From: Trifolium pratense
Taxonomy: Eukaryota; Streptophyta; Magnoliopsida; Fabales; Fabaceae
Direction of reading: 5' to 3'
NCBI RefSeq assembly: GCF_020283565.1
Contig: NC_060060.1
Coordinates: 72,649,257-72,713,256 of the forward strand
Length of the DNA: 64,000 bases
Shown here: positions 11,501 to 19,320 of the stretch, piece after piece
Layout: each line of letters starts with the position of its first letter
Position numbering within the stretch: position 1 is the first letter of the stretch
Translations under genes and position numbers: made by a program
Notes under the pieces: generated by a model
Databases searched by the model: none
The model's input: the letters and a program-made list of their open reading frames with translations, nothing else
Told to the model about the DNA's origin: nothing

Positions 11501-11663
11501 AATTAAACACCATTTTATCAGAGATTATGTTCAGAGAGGCATTATAGATATTAAGTTTGTTGATACTGAAAATCAATGGGCTGACATATTTACTAAAGCC
11601 TTACCTGTTGAAAGATTTGATTTTATAAAGAAACATCTGAACATGTTTTCAATCTCTGAATGA
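8520..11663 (+). pseudogene. Copia B#1 pol (protease-integrase-RT-RNase H) with frameshifts
   Basis: Protease motif [13 protein letters not shown] lies at 8576-8614. The frame stops at 8889-8891, continues in another frame (LTLSEEKWIWHKRL near 8919-8958), then returns to the first frame near 8980-9000 with the GAG-pre-integrase finger ([11 protein letters not shown] near 9050). From there to 11663 it is open. The integrase core has its acidic residues in [17 protein letters not shown] and NGVVERKN. Reverse transcriptase shows [11 protein letters not shown] (10456-10488) and YVDDIIFG (about 10717). RNase H shows FCDADYAGD and [13 protein letters not shown], and the protein ends near ADIFTKALP. 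Two compensating frameshifts (8889 and about 8960) make the copy non-functional. Apart from them the catalytic motifs are intact. Confidence 0.85.
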
Positions 11664-12114
11664 AATTTTTTTTTTGGGCTTTTAAAGTGTAAGAGGTTAT
11701 GTATACCAGAACTTATGATTCAGATCATCTGAAACACAAGCTCTGAAGTACCTAACTCTGATAGAGAATTTTAAATATCTCAGAGGCTCTGAACTATTTA
11801 AGTGGGAAACGTTTAGTATTCACTGCTGAACAGTTGTCCATTAAAATAGCAGTTACCGAGTAAATTTCTGCACGTGATCTACGTGTGTCAGGTAGTGGGT
11901 GGTTAATGATGATTTTTAGTATTCAACTTTCTGTCAATTAGCGTAACTTCCCAAATTTGCCATTTTTGTGTTAACTGTACTCATTTAAATAAACTTACAC
12001 AATACACTTGCACACTATTCACTTTCACAACCTACACTTTCATATTCTCTCTAAACCTCCAACACACTTTCTTTCTCTCTCGTTAGTTTCCTAACCCTAC
12101 CCTAATCTCCAACA
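11664..12114 (+). promoter_or_regulatory. Pol/extra-ORF spacer with a promoter- and leader-like layout
   Basis: This 451-bp spacer follows the pol TGA. Near its end it has ATTTAAATAAA (11983-11993, TATA-like). About 120 bp of C/T- and A-rich sequence follows (CTTTCTTTCTCTCTCG near 12067-12082), then AACAATGGCC around the next ATG, a strong plant initiation context. The extra ORF is in a different frame from pol, so simple readthrough cannot express it. An internal promoter or a spliced RNA is possible. This is inference from layout only. Confidence 0.4.
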
Positions 12115-14748
12115 ATGGCCGGACCTTCGTCATCTTCCTCAACAAAGATTCCACCGTTTATGTTCAAGAATCTTCAGATTGTTGGGAACGAGATGGAGTT
12201 TCCTGAATCTGAACTATGCTTTCTATCTGAGAAGATTGTGGATTTTGATAGTCTTTCTGCAAACGGCTTTGAAGTTAAGCAGTACTTTACATCACAAAGA
12301 TGGGATAAGTACTTCGACATGCTTAACGGTCCTATCTACCCAGACTTGCTTAAGAAATTTTGGATGAAAGCAAGAGTGTTTGATAAACATGAAGCAAAGA
12401 AGGAAGAGATTGCTGCTATTGAGAGGAATCCTAGTCTGAAGGGTAAAACTAGGAAGGAAATGGGCTTGCTGGAATTTACAGGTGTTCAGATTAGGTCTAA
12501 CATCTGTGGGATGAATATGGCTTTCTCACCAATTCATTTCAATGCTCTTCTTGGTCTACCTAACTCTGGGATAGAGTTAGATGCTTTTGAAAAGGATACC
12601 AGATATAGAGATGATCTTCTGCATCTCATCTGCACTGATTTCAAGCTGAAAGGGAAAGTCAAAGGATTGACTGACGAGTGCAGAGTTGGAGGGACTGATA
12701 CAATCTCCTGGACGCATCGTCATTTGTTATATTTCCTTCTGACAAGGAAGAGAGTTAATCTTGGAGATTACTTTTTTGAACGGATTTGTGAAGCAATTTT
12801 TGCAAGTAAGTCTCAGAGGAAAACTACTATAGTTTATCCCAGGTTGTTGTCAGATCTTCTATATCAAGGTCACGTGGTTCAGAACTTGCAGAAGTTCCAT
12901 CCAGAACTGGTTCAGAAGAAGTTTTATCCAGAGATTCTGAATGCTAGTTTTCTGTCCAAGATGCGTTTGATTGCATCTAAGCCTGTTGCTCCTCCACAAG
13001 AGTTCTCTGTTAGGATTGAAGATCGTCTGTACATAGAAGGCTACCCAGTTATATCTGAAGCTGATGCTGAGCATGTGATTCAGGACTACTTAGAAGTGCT
13101 CAGAAAAGAAGGTTTTGTTGTTGATAGGAGTATGGTTCCAAAGGCTCCTGCAAACCAGTATAACCCTTCTAGGAAGCAAAAGAGAAAGGCTGAAGTTCAA
13201 GATGATCTACCTAAGCCAGATCTTTTGGCTCAGAAAAGGATTAAGGTGGAGCAAGCTGATGCTGAACAGAGAACAAAGAAGAAGCATGAAGAAACTGCAA
13301 ACAAGGCTGCTGAAGGAGCTTCCAAAAAGCCTATTGTTGTTGAGGTAGACAGTTCATCTGAAGAGACTGAGTCAGAAGATGAGACTGAATCTGATGAAGA
13401 GACTCTGGCTGCAAGTTTGAGGAAAAGACCTGCTCCTACTCCTAAAGGTAAAGGTAAGTCTACTAAGTATGTCTTTAATGCAAAAGAGATTGGAATAGGT
13501 TACACCAAACCTCTCAGAACTGTTTTACCAGCCTCTGAAACTCCAACCTCTGATAACCCCTTATCAGAATTAGAAAAACATCTTAGTCCAGACCCTCTTA
13601 ATAACCAAACTTTCACCCATAAACCTTCATCACCTCCAAAACCTAAATCACCTCAACCTCAAACACAAAAAGAAACACCTATCATATCACCATCTGAACC
13701 TATATCACACACTCCAAATCCTGACAAAGCTTCTCCCACTAAACAACCCTCTCCACTTAAATCTCCTGAACCAACAGCTGAACATATTTATCCTGAATCA
13801 ACCTCTGACATCTCATCATCTGAATCAACCCCTGAACCAAATCCTAACCCAAGTGCTGAATATGCTTCTCCTGAGCGTATTCATACTTGTGCCCCCAAGC
13901 CTTCAGAGGCAGAAGTTGTCATTATTGACAATCCTGCAAATGAATCAACCAACCTCTCTACCTTTCCCAATCCTTCACCCTCATCATCTAACCCATTCAA
14001 TCATCTATCCACTCAATTGCATAAAGACTTGGTTAGATTATCTTTGCTAAAGGACAGGTTTCTAGTTTGTCCTTCTGATGTGGATTTAGAAGTTTCAAGC
14101 ATTAAGGCAAGGATTTGCAATGCTTTGGATGGTGCTGCTGAGAAAATTAAGGCTGTGGTTGGAAGAAGAGACTTGGATGTGATAAGCTTCATGAGGGAAA
14201 GTCTGGCTAGGGCTGAATTGAAAAGGTTAACCACTTTTAATCATGCTGAATCTGAACGTGCTAAGCTGGAAGCACTTGCTGCTGCTGAACAACGTCTGAA
14301 CGCTTTTAAAGTCATCTGGATCGACTCCAAGCTGTTTCAGAGTCTTGAAGCTCAGAGGTCTGAGTCTGAAAGGTTAGAAGAAGCTGCTGCAAGAGTTGCC
14401 CAGTTGGCAAATGAGTTGCAACCAGAGGACATTTCAGAGGATGATGTGCTTGCTTTTCAGAATCAAGAGGATGTGCTGATGATTGATTATCCAGAGGAAG
14501 GTGAACCATCTGATAAAGGCAAGGCACCTTTGGTTGAAGAACAAGCGCCTTTAGTTCAAGATCAAGCTCCTGTGGTGGTTAATCAGTTGCAGATCTTTCA
14601 AGAAGCCCTGAGGGAACAGCAGGAAGGTTTGGAAAGGCAAAGAGCTGCTCACCAAACATTGGAAACCAAGGTGGATGGTTTAGTTTCCAATGTGGGATCC
14701 TTAAATGATAAATTTGACCAACTCTTAGCTTTCCTTAAGAAACCCTAG
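12115..14748 (+). CDS. Copia B#1 extra ('envelope-like') ORF, 877 aa, intact
   Basis: The start ATG is in AACAATGGCC context and the frame is uninterrupted. The N-terminal 330 residues form a globular region (MNMAFSPIHFNALLGLP, TISWTHRHLLYFLLTRKRVNLGDYFF in two parts, FLSKMRLIASKP) of the kind recalled for Sirevirus 'envelope-like' or 'putative plant transposon' proteins. Residues about 350-445 are basic then acidic, with IVVEVDSSSEE. Residues 480-590 are Pro/Ser/Thr-rich. EVVIID lies near residue 600. The last 220 residues are Glu/Ala/Gln/Leu-rich and look coiled-coil. I see no signal peptide and no clear membrane span, so an envelope role is doubtful; a structural or nuclear role is equally possible. 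It stays open although pol is broken. Confidence 0.75.
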   Translation: MAGPSSSSSTKIPPFMFKNLQIVGNEMEFPESELCFLSEKIVDFDSLSANGFEVKQYFTSQRWDKYFDMLNGPIYPDLLKKFWMKARVFDKHEAKKEEIAAIERNPSLKGKTRKEMGLLEFTGVQIRSNICGMNMAFSPIHFNALLGLPNSGIELDAFEKDTRYRDDLLHLICTDFKLKGKVKGLTDECRVGGTDTISWTHRHLLYFLLTRKRVNLGDYFFERICEAIFASKSQRKTTIVYPRLLSDLLYQGHVVQNLQKFHPELVQKKFYPEILNASFLSKMRLIASKPVAPPQEFSVRIEDRLYIEGYPVISEADAEHVIQDYLEVLRKEGFVVDRSMVPKAPANQYNPSRKQKRKAEVQDDLPKPDLLAQKRIKVEQADAEQRTKKKHEETANKAAEGASKKPIVVEVDSSSEETESEDETESDEETLAASLRKRPAPTPKGKGKSTKYVFNAKEIGIGYTKPLRTVLPASETPTSDNPLSELEKHLSPDPLNNQTFTHKPSSPPKPKSPQPQTQKETPIISPSEPISHTPNPDKASPTKQPSPLKSPEPTAEHIYPESTSDISSSESTPEPNPNPSAEYASPERIHTCAPKPSEAEVVIIDNPANESTNLSTFPNPSPSSSNPFNHLSTQLHKDLVRLSLLKDRFLVCPSDVDLEVSSIKARICNALDGAAEKIKAVVGRRDLDVISFMRESLARAELKRLTTFNHAESERAKLEALAAAEQRLNAFKVIWIDSKLFQSLEAQRSESERLEEAAARVAQLANELQPEDISEDDVLAFQNQEDVLMIDYPEEGEPSDKGKAPLVEEQAPLVQDQAPVVVNQLQIFQEALREQQEGLERQRAAHQTLETKVDGLVSNVGSLNDKFDQLLAFLKKP

Positions 14749-15014
14749 GATTCTATGCACATTTTCTTTATGTTTTTATGTTTTGCTTAATTATATTTTT
14801 TTTGTGTTGTTTGTTTTCTGAACTTGTTATTCATATCTTGTCTAAACAATTTCTTTTGTTAGGTATGTGATTTAGTATTATTTTTGTTTGTGCAAACTTT
14901 CTCTATTAAATAAGACCATAAGAACACAAGATGCTTTTAAAACGAAAATTTTTATTAATGCTTTAACCATGTTGAGTAGATTGGTAAAAAGAAAAGGAAA
15001 AAGACAACCTAATC
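14749..15014 (+). other. AT-rich spacer after the extra ORF
   Basis: It is T-rich (TTATATTTTTTTTGTGTTG near 14791) with no ORF. It leads into the tail of the convergent antisense ORF at 15015. A short plus-strand open stretch at 14888-15142 reads mostly through the antisense ORF and is not credible as a gene. Confidence 0.4.
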
Positions 15015-15380
15015 CTAATCAGATGGATAATACTCAGAAGAAATCTCAGATTTCTCCTCAGCATCCTCTGATGAAATTTCTATGGGATCTGGGTTTGGTT
15101 CTTCTTCTTCTTCTTCTTGTTCTTCTTCTGGAACATAGCTAGCTAAGAACTCAACATAGTCAGCATCATCTTCATTCTCTTCAGCTTCAGAATCTGATGA
15201 GATGATTATTATCTCCGCCTCTTGTGGTTTCTTGTTGTCTTCTTTATTTTTCTCCTCTTCTTCGCGTTTTTCGTTTTCTTTCTTTCTTCGAAACTCTGCG
15301 ATGCGTGAACTAAACCTTCTCATTCTTCCTAATCTCTCTTGATTTACTCGTTTTTTCTTGTTTTTACTTGAAGAAGGCAT
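15015..15380 (-). CDS. Antisense ORF in Copia B#1, 121 aa, basic head and acidic tail
   Basis: The frame is on the strand opposite to the element's genes, convergent with the extra ORF. The first 45 residues are strongly basic (MPSSSKNKKKRVNQERLGRM and onward), followed by a Lys/Glu-rich stretch likely to be coiled-coil. Then comes AEIIIISSDSEAEENEDD, a hydrophobic patch followed by acidic and phosphorylatable residues, resembling a SUMO-interacting motif. The tail is Glu-rich, with IEISSEDAEEKSEISSE. Similarity of the tail to PIVVEVDSSSEETESEDE in the sense ORF is suggestive. Antisense ORFs are known in some plant LTR elements (recalled). I do not recognise this one. Compositional bias means it could be a chance ORF. 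Confidence 0.45.
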   Translation of the reverse strand: MPSSSKNKKKRVNQERLGRMRRFSSRIAEFRRKKENEKREEEEKNKEDNKKPQEAEIIIISSDSEAEENEDDADYVEFLASYVPEEEQEEEEEEPNPDPIEISSEDAEEKSEISSEYYPSD

Positions 15381-15517
15381 GTTAACTCGTTTACCTTTTT
15401 ATAAACTCTTTGACGTATTGTTTTTTTTCTGTTTTGAATTAAATTCACCTTTGTAACAACCACTCTTCTTCTTTGACTGTCTTGGTTATATCAATTTTTT
15501 CTACTTTTTGATAATGA
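15381..15517. other. Spacer upstream of the antisense ORF
   Basis: On the minus strand it carries TTATAAAAAGG at 15394-15404, only about 15 bp before the antisense ATG. That is too close for a usual TATA-to-start distance. Otherwise it is T-rich and non-coding. Confidence 0.3.
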
Positions 15518-15955
15518 CAAAAGGGGGAGTAGTTACGCATTAATTGATAAGTGATAAGTTCAAAAGCTGAAACCACAATTTATTGCTTAAGATTAAAAGT
15601 TAATTTTTATATGTTGCGTATTTTCAATGTGGAGACTAAGTTAGTTGAAACTGAACTAAATTTCATAAGTAAGGATAAGTTAAGAGTGCAATTTTAACTT
15701 AGACTTATGAGACTCAGGGGGAGAGCTTGCAAACCTCTCACTCTGAAGAAAGATATGAAATTTATCTCATTTCAGACCATCTTAATCTTATACTAAATTA
15801 AAATATCATGGATAAAACATAAAGTTCAGACTTTATGGAGTATCAATCTTAGGGGGAGCTTGCAAACCTCATAAACCTAAGAGAAACATGATAAGTTAAT
15901 TTAACAACAATTGTCAATTAATACTTATGTTTGTCATCATCAAAAAGGGGGAGAT
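15518..15955 (+). promoter_or_regulatory. Copia B#1 multiple polypurine tracts and repeat blocks
   Basis: Four tracts: 15518-15529 (CAAAAGGGGGAG), 15715-15725, 15850-15858, and 15944-15955 (AAAAAGGGGGAG plus AT), which abuts the LTR. The two middle tracts sit in a repeated block, GGGGGAG(AG)CTTGCAAACCTC, at about 15717-15738 and 15852-15870. CTTAGG at 15848-15853 pairs with CCTAAG at 15876-15881. The layout parallels the 3' region of Copia A with different intervening sequence. Confidence 0.75.
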
Positions 15956-17063
15956 TGTTGGAACAAAATTGATTTAAAAATGTTTGCCCCTAAATCTATA
16001 AAGGTTTTGATGATAACAAAGTATTAATAAACAATTGGAAGGACTAAAAATTTATTTTAAGTGTGCAGATATAAGCATCAGATAAGCTCTGAGTGAAGCT
16101 CAGAGGATGTGAATTCAGAAGTTCATAAGCGCTCAGAAGATGTTGGACTTCAGAAGTTACAACCTTCAGATGATGAAGTCTTCAGAACTTCTTAAGTGAC
16201 TAAAGCTTCATCAACCTCTGAAGATCTTTTTGAAAGCTGTAAAGATTCCCTTTGCAAGTCAACTCTTCTACCAATGAAGAAAAGGACCTTTCAAGCCTGC
16301 TCAGTTCAGCTACTCTTGTTTTGTCTGTTCTCTTTTGAGAACGTGGGTCTTCAGACTTGTTAGCTGAATAAGGAAAGTCTTCTCTGCAGTAGTCAAAGTA
16401 CCTGAAACTCTTTCTTAGTTTTGGATACAACCAATCTGCATCAAGACAGACTGCTTGAAGACAAAAGTTTATCAACTCCAACGGTTCTTTTTGCAACGAC
16501 TCTTTTCTAGTGATATATATACTAGAAGAATCAGCTACAACATATATAGAATTATCAAGATTTGAACTCGCGCTGAACAAACTCTGAACTCTGTGATATA
16601 CAAGCTCTGAACCTCTGTTAAGTGTTTTTGCACTTTAGTCAAATACTCTGTACTATTTGTATTTGCTCTCTTTAGGTTCATCTAAGAGCATTTGTATATT
16701 TTCATATACTTTACTATTACTTGAGGAAACTTAAGCTTGTGTGCTTAAGTGTGAAGTCTTAAGCTTGTGTGCTTGAGCATTGTTGAGAAGTCTCTTGCTT
16801 GTGTGCTTGAGCAGGTGTAATCTTGTGTGATTATAGTGAAATCCCTTGGAAGTGCAAGGGGACTGGACTACTCTCGTTTTGTGAGAGGAACCAGTATAAA
16901 TTGCTTGTGTGATCTCTCTCTCTCTCTCTCGTGTTGTTATTTGTGTTATTTATCCGCTGCTAACTTAGTTGAGTTAAAAACTTGAAAAAGTTTTAACTTT
17001 GCTAAAACACAATTCAACCCCCCCCCCCCCCCCCCCCCCCCTTCTTGTGTTTTCACACCTTCA
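15956..17063 (+). repeat. 3' LTR of Copia B#1 (1108 bp)
   Basis: It starts TGTTGGAACAAAATTG after the polypurine tract and ends TTCACACCTTCA at 17063, where sequence matching antisense Copia B pol begins. It contains TATATATA at 16514-16521 within a CTAGTG...ACTAG inverted repeat, several CTTGTGTGCTT(A/G)AG direct repeats (16733-16815), a CT microsatellite (16912-16931) and a 24-base C run. A minus-strand ORF at 16200-16580 lies wholly within the LTR and is not treated as a gene. Confidence 0.8.
17018..17041 (+). repeat. Homopolymer run of 24 C
   Basis: A C run near the 3' end of the Copia B LTR, after AATTCAA and before TTCTTGTG. A shorter C run here is common in copia LTRs (recalled). This length is unusual, and its exact count is uncertain in any assembly. 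Confidence 0.9.
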
Positions 17064-17398
17064 GTGTACAACACTTAGCTGCTGAAATGTATTCTGCTTC
17101 TGCTGTAGACAAAGCTATAGTAGTTTGTCTTTTACTAGCCCAGGAGATAAGGTTTTCACCAACAAATTGACAATTGCCACTTGTGGATTTTCTTTCAATT
17201 TTATCTCCAGCATAGTCAGCATCACAGAATCCATTCAGTACATAATCATTGGATTTCTTATAAAGAAGTCCAGGATTAGTTGTTCCTTTCAGATACCTGA
17301 AGATTCTCTTTACAGCTGTAAGATGAGATTCTCTAGGATCTGACTGGAATCTTGCACATAAGCATACACTGAATAAAATATCTGGTCTAGAGGCTGTC
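17064..17398 (-). pseudogene. Copia B#2: RNase H fragment of a second copy, antisense
   Basis: The reverse complement matches 11033-11367 of Copia B#1 pol almost base for base: the RNase H region around FCDADYAGD and [10 protein letters not shown]. It is cut at one end by the Copia B#1 LTR and at the other by the TGTAACGCCCC sequence at 17399. It is the original target into which both inserted. The plus-strand open stretch at 17125-17343 is its shadow. Confidence 0.85.
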
Positions 17399-18326
17399 TG
17401 TAACGCCCCAATATTTTATATATGCGTTTTATTGATTTATTATTTGATAAATAAATTCTATAGTAATAGTAATTATTTTACACATTCTATTTATTTTATT
17501 ATTTGGCGAGATAATGATTGTTTTAAGGTGAGACAATGATTGTCTTAATTATTATATTATTATTTAACTAATTGCTGAATTTTAAAATCAATTATATATT
17601 AGTCTTAATTTCAACTTAGCCAAAATTGAATTTATTTTTGGTGTTGCAAGTGTATCACACGTTGATTGTCATGAGTAAACATGAAATACCCTTTTAATAT
17701 TCTTGAAAACCATTATTTCTATTTAGTAGCATTATTCGGCTAATCTTTCCCATTTACTCACATAGTCAAAATTATTGACCATTTCATTTCTCTCACATGT
17801 TCTCCATGATCAACATCATTATAGCTAAAACCGTTAACTCTTTTATGTAATTGTCCACCGTGACATCTGTAATATTTTCCTAATATAAAGTTTTATATTT
17901 GAATTACTTACTCACAATTACTACAAGAAAGTCTATTTCATTTAATCCTTTGATTTCCTCCTGATTTATACCCATGATTCCTTTCTTGTACCACTTGTGA
18001 CTCACGCCCAACTATGAGTCTAGATTCTTAGTCAAACTTGCTTCTCATATTAATTCCTCTTAATTTGAAATTGATGAGCAGTTATCACTCTTAATATACC
18101 TTGAATGAGATTATAGCAATATTAGTATCTCTCCCTCTTGCTTGCTTTCACGTACATCTCTTCCTTTCCTTCACAATTCATTCTTTGTTTGCTTCGTATC
18201 ACACTTTCAATTCCAAAAATTACCTCATGTCACTTTGTGGCATCACCTTCTAAATTATCCCAACTCCACCGATCAATCTTAAGCATCCACATCTATATTT
18301 TGTAATTGTGATTGCGCCTTTGTTCA
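17399..18326 (+). mobile_element. Unassigned LTR-like fragment starting TGTAACGCCCC
   Basis: The match to Copia B pol ends abruptly at 17398 and the next bases are TGTAACGCCCCAATATTTT, resembling LTR starts of gypsy chromoviruses (TGTAACGACCC here in Gypsy#1). The remainder is AT-rich with no ORF. It is interrupted by Gypsy#1 at 18326 and resumes at 27502. The other end is not identified, so its class is inferred from the first 11 bases only. Confidence 0.45.
18322..18326. other. Target-site duplication of Gypsy#1 (left)
   Basis: GTTCA immediately before TGTAACGACCC. The same GTTCA follows the 3' LTR at 27497-27501, proving the element boundaries. Confidence 0.95.
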
Positions 18327-18529
18327 TGTAACGACCCGTTTTTCGTATTCGTATATTTTATTAAATGTTATTTTATTTATTAATTGGCTTTTATTATTTT
18401 AGTGAGCGACGAATAATTATTTAGCCGATCGTAAGTTATTAGGCGCGAGAACCTTGTTTTGGGCTTAATTGGGCGTGAGAGGCATGGGCCTAAGCCATTT
18501 GGGCTTGGTTCATGACAAATGAGAAGTAG

Positions 18530-18537
18530 TATAAGTA
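18530..18537 (+). promoter_or_regulatory. Candidate TATA box of the Gypsy LTR
   Basis: TATAAGTA in AGTAGTATAAGTAGCAAGTC. The equivalent GCTATAAGTAGCCAAGTC is kept in element C, whose LTR is otherwise much diverged. This supports selection on the site, and a purine-rich leader follows. Confidence 0.5.
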
Positions 18538-19080
18538 GCAAGTCAAACTTATGAATAGTATCATAAATTCATTTCCTTGAGTTTTGAGTGAGTAGAGCAA
18601 GAGCAAACCATAGAACAAGAGCTAGGGTTTTGGCTAAGAGAAAGCTTGAGCAAGAGAAGGCTTGGATCATCATCTTTGCTTAAGGTAAGAGATTAGAATT
18701 CATGATTCTTGAGTGGTAAGGAGAGGGGAGATTGTCTATGTCTCCGTTCCCGAACTCTCCCACTCAATTTCTTTTAGATTTTGATTAAGCTTTTGTATGT
18801 GAGTATGATGTTCTTCATCATCACTTTGTATGTGTTAATCACTAGCTTGATTCCATGATGAATATGTATGTGTTTGGATCATTTTTGGAAAGTTTATGAA
18901 AGTTACTTAAAACTCAAGTAATTGGCTTGATTTTGATTGTTAGAGGTATTTGGATGTTTGGAAGGGATGATTAATGTTCCTTGATACCATATATGTTTGG
19001 AATGGCTGTTTATATGAATTTATAACATGTTTGGATGAATTTTTGAGTTGATTTGAGGTTAAACCGCCTTAGATAACTCA

Positions 19081-19320
19081 AGAACAGATATTCTGTTCTG
19101 GTGTGGTTCGCTAAGCGACCAGGAGTTCGCTGTAGCGAACAGGTTCGCTGGATCTCGCCGAAGCTCGCTATGAGCAGGTGGTTCCCGGGTGAGGTTCGCT
19201 TAGGCTCGCTAAGCCTTCGCTCAGCGAATGGTTCGTTGAAGCTCGCCAATGCTCGCCATGAGCAGGTTACTTCCTGGTGTGGTTCGCCATGTCTCGCTAA
19301 GGCTTCGCTTAGCGAAGGCC
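19081..19320. repeat. Cluster of TTCGCT/AGCGAA near-perfect palindromes in the Gypsy LTR
   Basis: In 240 bp: AGAACAG-ATATT-CTGTTCT (19081-19099), GTTCGCT-GT-AGCGAAC (19125-19140), TTCGCT-C-AGCGAA (19216-19228), CTTCGCT-T-AGCGAAG (19303-19317), plus GTTCGCTAAGCGACC and many TTCGC/GCGAG half-sites. The block is GC-rich in an AT-rich LTR. It recurs at 25932-26171, 28811-29050, 30985-31206, 36611-36832 and 58947-59131 (the last cut by Copia A#3). Confidence 0.8.

Larger units (their letters stand above)
6990..17063 (+). mobile_element. Copia B#1: Sirevirus-type Ty1/copia element, 5' part outside the window
   Basis: In order: the C-terminal part of gag, protease, integrase, reverse transcriptase, RNase H, a long extra ORF, a non-coding region with four GGGGGAG tracts, and the 3' LTR (15956-17063). 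Integrase before reverse transcriptase is the Ty1/copia order. The extra ORF after pol and the repeated polypurine tracts place it with Sireviruses. Its gag is interrupted by Copia A#1. Its LTR ends against antisense pol of its own family at 17064, so it landed in a sibling copy. Confidence 0.85.

Noticed and set aside
15394..15404. TATA-like word before the antisense ORF
   Set aside because: It is only about 15 bp from the ATG, too close for a transcript start upstream of the ATG, and the region is generally T/A-rich.
17125..17343. Plus-strand 72-codon ORF
   Set aside because: It is the antisense shadow of the RNase H fragment of Copia B#2; the same shadow appears opposite 11088-11306.
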